In this document: positions 16,406 to 23,241 of the stretch, in pieces
Layout of the letters: every line of letters begins with the position of its first letter
How positions within the stretch are numbered: position 1 is the stretch's first letter
Assembly: GCF_026341515.1 (NCBI RefSeq)
Contig: NZ_JAPEOK010000001.1
Span: 3,782,001-3,846,000, forward strand
Direction of reading: 5' to 3'
DNA from: Streptomyces sp. NBC_00878
GTDB taxonomy: Bacteria; Actinomycetota; Actinomycetes; Streptomycetales; Streptomycetaceae
Length of the DNA stretch: 64,000 bases
Translations under genes and position numbers: made by a program
The notes under the pieces: generated by a model
The model's input: only the letters and a program-made list of their open reading frames with translations
Database searches by the model: none
Told to the model about the DNA's origin: nothing

Positions 16406-17434
16406 GTGCGGGGATTGCGGGAGGTTGCTGTGGGTGGGGTGTTGGTGGCGGAGTGGGGCTTGGCCGCGGGGTGGTCGCGGTCCGGGCTCTATCGGTGTCT
16501 CAAGGAGGAGGGGTGGGCAGCGCTTGGTGAGGGGGTCTGGGCGGAGCCGGGTATGGAGGTGGATTTCCGGATGCGGCTCAGGGCGGTGCAGCTCGCCGCA
16601 CCGGAGCTTGTCGTCAGTCACCGGGCGGCAGCCTGGGTTTGGCGGATCGAACTGCTGCGGGTGGAGGCGGAGTTCACCGATCCGGCGGCGGTACGGCAGC
16701 GGAAGCGTCTGCGGGTGCACCGCAGTGCGCTGCCCGCCGGTGACGTGGTCGAGCGTGACGGGTTGCGGATCACGAGCGTCGACCGGACGCTGGCCGACCT
16801 GTTGCTGTCGGGGCCGCGGGACGAAGCCTTGGTGGCCGTCGACTCCGCGCTCACCCGTCGCACGGTCGGGGTGAGCGACCAAGACCGCGAGCGGCGGGTG
16901 CGTCGGGCACCGCTCACCCATCGCGGCACGATCGCCACCGCACTCGGACGGCGGAGGCGCGGTGTCGTCCGGGCCCTGGGGTGGCTCGCGCTCGCCGACC
17001 CGGCGTGCGGTTCGCCGGCGGAGACGGTGGCCCGGCTGCGGATGTACGACGCCGGCCTGCACCCCGAGACGCAGGCCGAGGTCGCCACGTTCACCGGACG
17101 CGTGCTGCGCCCCGACTTCCTGTTCCGGGCGCAGGGCGTCGCCGTCGAGATCGAGGGGTACGCCTATCACGGCAGCCGCGAGGACCACCGCCGTGACGTC
17201 GCCCGTTTCAACGACCTTCAGCAGTGCGCCGAGGTGCGGGTCGCGCTGCGGTTCACGGCGGAGGAGGTGTTCCGCGCCCCGAGGACGATGATCGCCACGA
17301 TTCGGCGGGCGTTGGGGGCGACAGGAGGGGGTTCTGGGGTCGCAGGAGGGAGTGCGGGGGTCGCAGGAGGGAGTGCGGGGGTCGCAGGAGGGAGTGCGGG
17401 GGTCACAGAAGGTGGTCCGCCTTGCCCGCCTTGA
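16406..17434 (+). CDS. AbiEi-antitoxin-like winged-helix protein with DUF559 nuclease-like domain
   Basis: The 342-residue protein starts at GTG 16406, 7 nt after GGGAGAG. Its N-terminal ~150 residues resemble the wHTH plus linker domain of AbiEi-type antitoxins (GWSRSGLYRCLKEEGWAALG.GVWAEPG, LVVSHRAAAWVW, ITSVDRTLADLLLSG). The C-terminal ~110 residues match DUF559, a Vsr-like PD-(D/E)xK fold: RPDFLFRAQGVAVEIEGYAYHG with Asp and Glu in place, then DVARFNDLQQ and RFTAEEVF. Many actinobacteria carry this combination without an AbiEii toxin, and none is next to it here. The last ~25 residues are a Gly-Ala-Val repeat whose DNA overlaps the end of the convergent DUF397 gene by 32 bp. Confidence 0.75.
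   Translation: MRGLREVAVGGVLVAEWGLAAGWSRSGLYRCLKEEGWAALGEGVWAEPGMEVDFRMRLRAVQLAAPELVVSHRAAAWVWRIELLRVEAEFTDPAAVRQRKRLRVHRSALPAGDVVERDGLRITSVDRTLADLLLSGPRDEALVAVDSALTRRTVGVSDQDRERRVRRAPLTHRGTIATALGRRRRGVVRALGWLALADPACGSPAETVARLRMYDAGLHPETQAEVATFTGRVLRPDFLFRAQGVAVEIEGYAYHGSREDHRRDVARFNDLQQCAEVRVALRFTAEEVFRAPRTMIATIRRALGATGGGSGVAGGSAGVAGGSAGVAGGSAGVTEGGPPCPP
17339..17401. repeat. Three tandem 21-bp units at the gene 3' end
   Basis: Three perfect 21-bp copies, preceded and followed by degenerate ones, encode the heptapeptide V-A-G-G-S-A-G. Each unit contains an AGGAGG-GAGTG string resembling a ribosome-binding site plus GTG. Confidence 0.9.
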
Positions 17435-17594
17435 TGTCCTGGATGAGGGTACGGAGGGCATCGCGGGTGTCGGTGAGGTAGGTGTCCTCGGCTCCGGCGA
17501 GGGCGATGTAGGCGTTGCCGGAGGTGTCGGTGCCTATGCGGAAGCAGTTGGCGCCCTCTCCGCAGAAAGGGGGTTCCCAGGTGATGTCCGGCAC
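17403..17594 (-). CDS. DUF397 protein, partner of the adjacent XRE regulator
   Basis: The 63-residue product is a typical DUF397 protein: W-E-P-P-F-C-G-E-G-A-N-C-F-R near the start, then GNAYIALAGAED and RDALRTLIQDIKAGK. It lies 11 bp downstream of the XRE/DUF5753 gene. Streptomycetes carry dozens of such pairs, modelled on whiJ and abaA, in which the small acidic protein is thought to antagonise or modulate its XRE neighbour. Its stop codon lies inside the 3' end of the convergent nuclease-like gene. Confidence 0.92.
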   Translation of the reverse strand: MPDITWEPPFCGEGANCFRIGTDTSGNAYIALAGAEDTYLTDTRDALRTLIQDIKAGKADHLL

Positions 17595-17605
17595 GGCTGT
17601 GTCTC

Positions 17606-18457
17606 CTAGAGGTCGGCTGCGAGATCCTGAATGAAATCGCGTGACGCGTCGGGGGCCAGTGCCACGGCTTCCGCCGCGTCGAGCTGGGCCCGGTACTTGT
17701 GGAGCTGCATCTCGGTGTCGATGAACTCCGGTCCGTGCGTGCTGTCGAGCTCCACGGTGTCCAGGGCGGGGACGGAAGATTCCGCGTACACGACCGACTG
17801 TCCGGCTCCGGGAAAGCCGCCCGCCTTGAAAGGGATGACCCGCACGGTGATGTGGCCTCGCTCCGACAGGCGCAGGACGTGCGCCAGCTGTCGTCGCGCC
17901 ACGGCAGTACCGCCGAACTCCATGCGTAGGGCCGCCTCATGGACGATGACGTCAAGGACAGGCGGTTCGGGTCGGTCGAGCACCTGCTGCCGGTCCATGC
18001 GGTGCGCCAGGCGTACGGCGACGTCGGCGACGGGCAGGCGGGGAATCACCGCCTCGAAGACCGCGCGGGCGTGGTCCTCGGTCTGAAGCAGTCCCGGCAG
18101 GTGCACGGTCAGCGCGATGCGGAGGCACTTGGCGCGCCACTCCATCTCGGCGATGTCCTGGAAGCTCGCCGGGAGTTGACCCCGGTACGTCTCCCACCAG
18201 CCCTTGTCGCGCTCGGCGGCCATGTCGGCGAGCGCCTCGACCAGCGCCTCGTCCGCGCAGCCGTAGTTGGCCGCGAGGGTACGTACGCGTTCAGAGCTGA
18301 TGCCGGACCGGCCGGACTCCATGTTCGGCACGTTCGTGCGCGGAACGCCGAGCAGCCCTGCGGCGTACTCCGTCGTCATGCCTGCGGCAGCACGCATTTT
18401 GCGCAACTCCGCACCGAGCCGTCGCTGCCGCTCGGTCGGTGTGCTCCTTGGCGGCAT
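17606..18457 (-). CDS. XRE-family regulator with DUF5753 domain (WhiJ-type)
   Basis: The 283-residue protein has an N-terminal Cro/CI helix-turn-helix (LGAELRKMRAAAGMTTEYAA to VPNMESGRSGISSERV) and a ~190-residue DUF5753 effector domain starting near DIAEMEWRAKCLRI and LPGLLQTEDHARAVF. WhiJ-type regulators control development or antibiotic genes in streptomycetes. GGAGGGG before ATG 18457 fixes the start. The promoter region shared with the divergent ATPase gene contains two inverted repeats that are candidate operators. Confidence 0.92.
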   Translation of the reverse strand: MPPRSTPTERQRRLGAELRKMRAAAGMTTEYAAGLLGVPRTNVPNMESGRSGISSERVRTLAANYGCADEALVEALADMAAERDKGWWETYRGQLPASFQDIAEMEWRAKCLRIALTVHLPGLLQTEDHARAVFEAVIPRLPVADVAVRLAHRMDRQQVLDRPEPPVLDVIVHEAALRMEFGGTAVARRQLAHVLRLSERGHITVRVIPFKAGGFPGAGQSVVYAESSVPALDTVELDSTHGPEFIDTEMQLHKYRAQLDAAEAVALAPDASRDFIQDLAADL

Positions 18458-18756
18458 CCGCCCCTCCAGTTCGGCCCCGCGGCAGGGCAAGTCTGCCTCC
18501 GCGCGAGCAGGCGGGTCCACCACGATCGGAGTGAATCCCGGCCAGTAGGTAGTACACGTACTCCAGAATGCTCTACGTTAAGTAACGCACACGCTACACA
18601 CGGCAGTTGGCAGTGCATCGCGCGAGCCTGCCCCGAACTCCTTCCCTGGGAGGGGCGGGCCCGCGCCAGGGAGACGAGCCACCGGCAGCCGTGATCGTCA
18701 CGTCATGTCACATCACCGGACAGCACTCACCCCAACTCACCCCACGGGAGTTCCGC
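18458..18756. other. Divergent promoter region between XRE and ATPase genes
   Basis: The 299 bp hold the promoters of both genes and the twin inverted repeats at 18551-18587. No other gene was seen. Confidence 0.5.
18551..18587. promoter_or_regulatory. Twin inverted repeats, candidate XRE operators
   Basis: AGTAC-AC-GTACT (18551-18562) and CGTTA-AG-TAACG (18576-18587) are perfect 5-bp inverted repeats whose starts are 25 bp apart. The local A+T content is higher than in the surroundings. They lie about 95-130 bp upstream of the XRE start. Confidence 0.45.
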
Positions 18757-19260
18757 ATGCCCATTTCCCTCTGCACCGTCCAGGGCGACCACTCCGCCCC
18801 CGCGCCCGAACCCCTCGCGTACAGCCTCACCCTGCCCGCCACGCTCAGATCGCCGGCGATCGCCCGGGCGGCGACCCGTACCGTGCTGGTCGCGCACGGG
18901 CTCGGCGCGCTGGCCGACCCCGCCGAGCAGGCAGTGGGTGAACTGGTCGCCGTTGCCTGTCGGTTCACGCCCACGTCCGAGGTCTATCTCTCCCTACGCC
19001 ATCGGGACGGAGCCCTCCGCGTCATCGTCTACGACGGGCACCCGCGCCACACCCACCCCCGCCTCGCCGCCGCCTGCGACACCCGCCGCCGCGCGTCGTT
19101 GCGCCTGCTCGGCTGTGTCGTGCGGGCCTGCGAGGGCGACTGGGGATTCGGTGAGGCACGGGAGCCGGGAGGGGGGACACGGATGTGGGCGGTACTGCCG
19201 TGCGGCGGGACTCCGGCGGGGGTGGGTGACCCCCCGGAACCGATGTCGAGGTCGATGTGA
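18757..19260 (+). CDS. Anti-sigma-type ATP-binding protein with degenerate ATP site
   Basis: The 167-residue protein has the length and layout of the RsbW/SpoIIAB-like ATPases that accompany WhiJ-type regulators: a LPATLRSPAIARAATRTVL helix, AVGELVAVACRFT at the N-box, and IVYDGHPRHTHP at the G1 box. The family normally reads ELVTNAxxH and DxGxG. Here the essential Asn of the N-box is replaced (ELVAVACRF) and the G1 loop lacks its glycines. ATP binding is therefore doubtful, and the protein may act purely by binding a partner. The start is supported by GGGAG upstream. Confidence 0.8.
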   Translation: MPISLCTVQGDHSAPAPEPLAYSLTLPATLRSPAIARAATRTVLVAHGLGALADPAEQAVGELVAVACRFTPTSEVYLSLRHRDGALRVIVYDGHPRHTHPRLAAACDTRRRASLRLLGCVVRACEGDWGFGEAREPGGGTRMWAVLPCGGTPAGVGDPPEPMSRSM

Positions 19261-19443
19261 TCAAGGCGGGACAGGCCGCTCGTCGCCCGACCCCCGGTCG
19301 GACGACGAGCGACTCCGGGGTGGCCGCACGGGAGCCCACCACCCGGACGAAAGGCACAGCCTGCACGACAGGAGGCCCTCGACCCGCAGTTCGACACGAG
19401 TCGCAGGGCGCACTCGACCCACCTGGTGGACCAGAGGAAACGA

Positions 19444-19464
19444 TTTGCTACTTACTTTGCTACT
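19444..19464. promoter_or_regulatory. Direct-repeat operator of the toxin-antitoxin pair
   Basis: TTTGCTACT occurs twice, at 19444-19452 and 19456-19464, with a 12-bp period in an A+T-rich pocket. It lies directly upstream of a TATTCT box at 19472-19477, which is 6 nt before the antitoxin ATG. This fits autorepression by a ribbon-helix-helix protein on a leaderless promoter. Confidence 0.55.
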
Positions 19465-19483
19465 CCGATGGTATTCTGGCGTC

Positions 19484-19819
19484 ATGGACTCCACGGAGCA
19501 GTACGACAAAGATGAGGGCCCCGCCCAGAAGGTCAGCGTGTCCATGCCCGCAGGTCGCGTCGCCGCGGTGAAGGCGCGGGTGGGATCGCGCGGTTTCTCG
19601 GCGTATGTCAGTGCGGCGGTGGAGAGGCAGATACAGCGCGATCTGCTGGAGGAGTTGCTCCAGGCGAAGGAGGCGGAGACCGGGCCGCACTCCCCCGAAG
19701 TCCAGGAGTGGGCCACAGAGATCTTCCGCGAGGCCGAGAGCATGGCGGAGAACGAGCACGCCGCAGAAGGCCACGAGGGGGGCGGGGAATCGGAATGGCG
19801 CGCGCACAGGGCCAGTTGA
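19484..19819 (+). CDS. Ribbon-helix-helix-type antitoxin
   Basis: The 111-residue product opens with a short acidic leader and then QKVSVSMPAGRVAAVKARVGSR followed by GFSAYVSAAVERQIQRDLL, the beta-strand plus two-helix pattern of a CopG/Arc-type DNA-binding domain. The C-terminal half is acidic and likely disordered, as expected for the toxin-binding tail of an antitoxin. It overlaps the PIN-domain gene by 25 bp. The direct repeats in its promoter are the probable autoregulatory site. Confidence 0.75.
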   Translation: MDSTEQYDKDEGPAQKVSVSMPAGRVAAVKARVGSRGFSAYVSAAVERQIQRDLLEELLQAKEAETGPHSPEVQEWATEIFREAESMAENEHAAEGHEGGGESEWRAHRAS

Positions 19820-20211
19820 GCAACGGCGTACTGCTCCTCGACAGCGAGGGACTGAGCAAGCTCATGGCCAACGACCCTCGCGTCACAGGCCTGATGCGCA
19901 CCGCCCAGGCCAAGGACACCCTTGTCGCCCTGAGCAACCTGACGTTGATCGAAGCATGGCATTCCAAAGTCCGCATCGAACGCCTCCGCTGGCACGTCTC
20001 ACGTATGGAGGTGCTGTCCGTCACGGATGCCATCACATGGCGGGCCATCGATCTGCTGCGGAACGCGAACCTCCACGGGCACAAGTACGCGATCGACTCC
20101 GTCGTGGCCGCGACAGCCTTGGGCTACTCGGGGCCACGCATCATCGTCACCTCGGACGCCGACGACATGAACAAACTCTGCGGGGACAGGGTCCGCGTCG
20201 TCGGCGTGTGA
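19795..20211 (+). CDS. PIN-domain toxin-like protein (VapC-type)
   Basis: The 138-residue protein follows the PIN fold: VLLLDSEGLSKLM at the start (first Asp), VALSNLTLIEAW (the Glu), then HKYAIDSVVAATAL (Asp) and IIVTSDADDMNKL (last acidic residues). VapC-type toxins are ribonucleases that cut tRNA or rRNA. The GAGGGGGGCGGGGAAT stretch before its ATG lies inside the antitoxin gene, so the two are translated together. The neighbouring antitoxin, rather than a strong match, supports the toxin role. Confidence 0.75.
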   Translation: MARAQGQLSNGVLLLDSEGLSKLMANDPRVTGLMRTAQAKDTLVALSNLTLIEAWHSKVRIERLRWHVSRMEVLSVTDAITWRAIDLLRNANLHGHKYAIDSVVAATALGYSGPRIIVTSDADDMNKLCGDRVRVVGV

Positions 20212-20240
20212 CAGGGACGCGGCGACGGCTCGATCGTGCG

Positions 20241-20885
20241 TCAGCTCTGACTGGGCCCCGCCCCCTCCCCCTTCGGGAACGTCACCTCCACGCGGCGGTT
20301 TTTGCGGCGGCCCTGTTCCGAGGTGTTGTCGGCGATCGGGTAGTCCTCGCTGTAGCCGCGTACCGCGAAGGTGACGTTCGTTCCGCCGAGGCTGGAGGCG
20401 AGTTCCTCGTGGACGACTTCGGCGCGGTTCTTGGAGAGGGTCAGGCCGTGGGCGTACGAGCCGAGGTTGTCGGTGAAGCCGAAGACGCGGACGTTCGTGG
20501 CGTTCTGGGCCTTGATCTCGTCCGCGATCGCCTTGATGCGGGAGCGTGCCTCGGGGTTGAGCTTCGAGCTGTCCTTCGGGAAGAGGACCTCCGCCTGGAG
20601 CGCGAACGTCACGTCCTCGTTCGTGTCCACCCGGCGTTCCTCGCCGCCGAGGTCCTCGACGACCGACTTGATGTCCAGCACGCGCGCGGGCGCGAGCGTG
20701 GCGCCGTCGGCGAGCTTCAACCCCGGGCTGTTCGCGTCCACTTCAGGGGGTGGGGAACTGCTGACGCTGCCCGGCGGAGCGCTCGGGTCCTCGTCGTCCG
20801 CCTGGGCCGGGGTGAGGGGCGTCAGGAAGACGAGGGTGGTGAGAACGGTGAAGGTGATCGCTGTGGTGCGGGGGGTGAGGGGCAT
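20241..20885 (-). CDS. OmpA-family (peptidoglycan-associating) secreted protein
   Basis: The 214-residue protein has a signal peptide (about residues 1-29, ending AQA), a short Ser/Pro-rich linker, and a C-terminal OmpA domain. The domain contains VLFPKDSSKLNPEARSRIKAIA, NVRVFGFTDNLGSYAHGLTLSKNRAEVV and RGYSEDYPIADNTSEQGRRKNRRVEV, which carry the conserved Asp and Arg that bind diaminopimelate. It is the last gene of the Tad locus and follows the lipoprotein gene by 2 bp. It probably anchors an envelope-spanning part of the apparatus to peptidoglycan. Confidence 0.9.
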   Translation of the reverse strand: MPLTPRTTAITFTVLTTLVFLTPLTPAQADDEDPSAPPGSVSSSPPPEVDANSPGLKLADGATLAPARVLDIKSVVEDLGGEERRVDTNEDVTFALQAEVLFPKDSSKLNPEARSRIKAIADEIKAQNATNVRVFGFTDNLGSYAHGLTLSKNRAEVVHEELASSLGGTNVTFAVRGYSEDYPIADNTSEQGRRKNRRVEVTFPKGEGAGPSQS

Positions 20886-20887
20886 GG

Positions 20888-21481
20888 TTACTCGCCCTCG
20901 GAGAGTTCGATGGAGGCAGGGGGCATCGAGCCGACCTGGAAGGAGACCTTGGTGGTGCCTTCGGGTGGGGCTGGGAACTGGGCGAACCACTCTGTGGTGT
21001 CACCCGACAGCACGCCGCCGGTGAACCGGGTGCACAGGCAGCGCCCTTCCGTGTCGCGCAGGACGAGGTACTTCTTCTTGCCCGTCTGGTCGACCAGGCT
21101 CGCGCCGGCGATCGACCCGCCGTTCTTGGCCAGTTCGCTCTCGTCGCCGCGCCAGTCCGCGGCCACCCACGGCTTGCCGCTGCCGTTCGTCACCGTTCCC
21201 GCGACGGTGACGAAGCCGCCGTCGTCCCGGGTGGCCGACGTGACGGCCAGGGTCAGACCGCCGCCCTTGACCTCGGCCAGCGTCTGCTCGGCGGAAGGGG
21301 CTTGGGATTCCTGCTTGTCGTCACCCCCGTCGTCGTTCTTCGCGGGCGACGAGGACGAAGTCTTCTTGTCCGAAGCCCCGTCGTCTCCCCCACCGCAGCC
21401 GGCCACCGTGAGGACCAGCCCAGTCGTGATCGCCACCGCGGTCAGTACCGTGCGGCCCTTCGTGGTGCGCCGAATGTTCAT
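20888..21481 (-). CDS. Lipoprotein of the Tad locus
   Basis: The 197-residue product has a lipobox (LTVAGC, Cys29) after an n-region rich in Arg/Lys. An acidic, Ser/Lys-rich linker follows, then a ~130-residue domain with TVAGTVTNGSGKPWVAADW and a CLC pair (GRCLCTRF). That domain looks like an immunoglobulin-like beta sandwich of the DUF4352 type, though the family is not certain. It sits 2 bp upstream of the OmpA gene and 15 bp downstream of the TadG-like gene, so all three are probably on one mRNA. Confidence 0.8.
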   Translation of the reverse strand: MNIRRTTKGRTVLTAVAITTGLVLTVAGCGGGDDGASDKKTSSSSPAKNDDGGDDKQESQAPSAEQTLAEVKGGGLTLAVTSATRDDGGFVTVAGTVTNGSGKPWVAADWRGDESELAKNGGSIAGASLVDQTGKKKYLVLRDTEGRCLCTRFTGGVLSGDTTEWFAQFPAPPEGTTKVSFQVGSMPPASIELSEGE

Positions 21482-21496
21482 TGGTACGGCTTCCTT

Positions 21497-22102
21497 TCAC
21501 TCGGCCAGTTGCACAGAGAACAGCACGGACGCGTCGGGAAGGTCGTCCAAATCGAAATCTTCGGGGTCGATGTTCACCAACTCGCCGTCGCAGTCGAGTT
21601 CGACGGCGTCCTGGGGGTCGTCGGGTACGGCGAATTCGCAGCGGGGCTTGATGACAGCCTTGGCATCGGCCGTCGCCTGTATGTTCTCCGTGCCCGGGAT
21701 GAGCGAGTCGCCGACCGTGTAGTTCGTCTGGATCGCCACCTCGTAGCCGAGGTACCCGTTCACGGTCGCGCCCCCGAACGCCGTGACGGCCGCGTCGTTC
21801 TCGGCGGCCAACGCGTCGGCCGCGGCGGCGGCCCCGGCGCCTTCGAGCGCTTCGGGGTCGAGCCAGTCCAGCCAGTCGGCGTCCCCGCCGACGGCGCCTC
21901 CCAGGCCCTCCACCAACTCGTCCCGCGCGCTCTGGGCGGCAGCCAACGCAGCGGCGTCCGCCGCGGATTGAGCTCCGTTACGGGCGGACGCCGCCTGAGC
22001 GAATGCGAAGAAGGCGAACGCGGCGAAGAGCAGAATCCCCGTCAGCCAGATGTAGATGGGGAGAGTCGCCCCTCGGTCGCCGCGCAGACGTGCTGCAATC
22101 AG
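21497..22102 (-). CDS. TadG-like pilus assembly protein
   Basis: The frame encodes ~201 residues: a short basic lead RLRGDRGATLPIYIW, one membrane helix (LTGILLFAAFAFFAFAQAAS), and AAxxAADAAALAAAQSARDEL, the hallmark of TadG/TadE-like proteins. The rest is an acidic extracellular domain with several Cys. No ATG, GTG or TTG occurs in frame near the expected start. A CTG at 22102 overlaps the flp stop codon (CTGA) and is my best guess. Unlike TadE, the lead lacks the Glu five residues after the Gly, so it may not be cut by prepilin peptidase. Confidence 0.7.
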   Translation of the reverse strand: MIAARLRGDRGATLPIYIWLTGILLFAAFAFFAFAQAASARNGAQSAADAAALAAAQSARDELVEGLGGAVGGDADWLDWLDPEALEGAGAAAAADALAAENDAAVTAFGGATVNGYLGYEVAIQTNYTVGDSLIPGTENIQATADAKAVIKPRCEFAVPDDPQDAVELDCDGELVNIDPEDFDLDDLPDASVLFSVQLAE

Positions 22103-22338
22103 CCTCCGACGACGCTGGTGACCGCTGCGAGGATCGCGCCCGAGATCAGGCCGTCGAGCCCGAGCCCGTCGATCAGCGTGAAGATCCCCGCGATCAGGAT
22201 CATCAGCCCCGCGTACTCCACGAAGCCCGCCCCGGCGTCCCGGTCTCGTCCTCGCATCCGGGAGGCCACGGTGTGAACCCACCCGCGTACCGCGTACCGC
22301 GTCCTCGTGGATGTCTCCGGTCCCTGGCTCTTGGTCAC
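22099..22338 (-). CDS. flp: Flp-type pilin
   Basis: The 79-residue product has a ~37-residue basic leader ending in RDRDAG, followed by AGFVEYAGLMILIAGIF: the Gly/Glu(+5) pattern of a prepilin cut by TadV-type peptidase. A single hydrophobic helix follows, then LGLDGLISGAILAAVTSVVGG. It is the only obvious major pilin of the locus. GTG 22338 has GGAAGGGATC upstream. A hairpin after the response-regulator gene separates it from the upstream transcript, so it may have its own promoter. Confidence 0.85.
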   Translation of the reverse strand: MTKSQGPETSTRTRYAVRGWVHTVASRMRGRDRDAGAGFVEYAGLMILIAGIFTLIDGLGLDGLISGAILAAVTSVVGG

Positions 22339-22410
22339 AGTGATCCCTTCCCTCCCACCTGAAACCACTACCGTCCCGCGCACCGTACGTGAGAACACGC
22401 CTACTCCGGG

Positions 22411-22426
22411 TGGGCCCAGGGGCCCA
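22411..22426 (-). terminator. Hairpin between response regulator and flp
   Basis: TGGGCCC-AG-GGGCCCA forms a 7-bp perfect stem with a 2-nt loop 18 bp after the response-regulator stop. It would partly separate regulators from pilin. Confidence 0.5.
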
Positions 22427-22443
22427 ACTTCCCGAGATCGGAG

Positions 22444-23241
22444 TCACCGGTTCCACCCCCCGCGGGCCGTGCCCAGCCAGTGGGCTATCGCTTCGCTGCG
22501 CGTGGAACTGTGCAGCTTTGCGAAGATGCGATTGATGTGGTTCTTGACCGTCTTCTCACTGATGAAACACGTGGCGGCGATCTGCCGGTTGTTCATGCCG
22601 GCCGCTATCAGATCCATGACCTCCACCTCCCGTGAACTCAGTCCGAAATCCAGTCGGTTGTGGCCGCGGCGCTGAAGTCCCGCCGCGGAGGCGGGTCGAG
22701 CCTTCGACGACTGTGCCACAACCGGTTGCAGATGCGAAGAGATTTCGTTCGGTTCGTACGAAACACCGAGTGAATCCGACCCAGTTGCCGCGGTGGCGGA
22801 AGAGGCGGCGGAAGAGGCGGAAGAGACAGCCTCGGCGGAAGGCGAGAAGGTGGCCCTTCCGTCACGCACGTCACGGACCGCGGTGATCAGTTCGGCCGCC
22901 GTGAACTCGCCGTGCACGAGATAACCGGCCGCTCCCAGGCGCAACGCCTCCGCCACCACCTCGGGTTCACGGCTGTACGTCAGCATCATCACGGGAGCCA
23001 GCCGGCCCAGTAACGGCAGTGCGGTGAGGCCGTCCGAGCCCGGCATGCGTACGTCCAGGAGGATCACGTCGGGGCGGTCGCGGGTCGCGGCCGCGACCGC
23101 CTCCGCACCGTTCGACGCCCTGGCGGTGACCCGGATGCCGGGGTGGGCGTCGAGCAGGGCCGCCAGGCCCGCCCGTACGACGGGATTGTCGTCGGCAACG
23201 AGCACTCGTAGGGGCGGGCCGGGAAGTGCCTGGTCAGGCAT
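22444..23241 (-). CDS. NarL/LuxR-family response regulator of the Tad locus
   Basis: The 265-residue protein has a receiver domain (LVADDNP, phosphoacceptor Asp63 in VILLDVRMPG, Thr in MMLTYSR) and a C-terminal LuxR helix-turn-helix (GLSSREVEVMDLIAAGMNNRQ to KTVKNHINRIFAKL). Between them lies a long ~55-residue Ser/Ala-rich linker. Its start overlaps the stop of the histidine-kinase gene by 8 bp, so they form a two-component pair. Being embedded in the Tad cluster, it is likely to control pilus genes. Confidence 0.93.
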   Translation of the reverse strand: MPDQALPGPPLRVLVADDNPVVRAGLAALLDAHPGIRVTARASNGAEAVAAATRDRPDVILLDVRMPGSDGLTALPLLGRLAPVMMLTYSREPEVVAEALRLGAAGYLVHGEFTAAELITAVRDVRDGRATFSPSAEAVSSASSAASSATAATGSDSLGVSYEPNEISSHLQPVVAQSSKARPASAAGLQRRGHNRLDFGLSSREVEVMDLIAAGMNNRQIAATCFISEKTVKNHINRIFAKLHSSTRSEAIAHWLGTARGGWNR

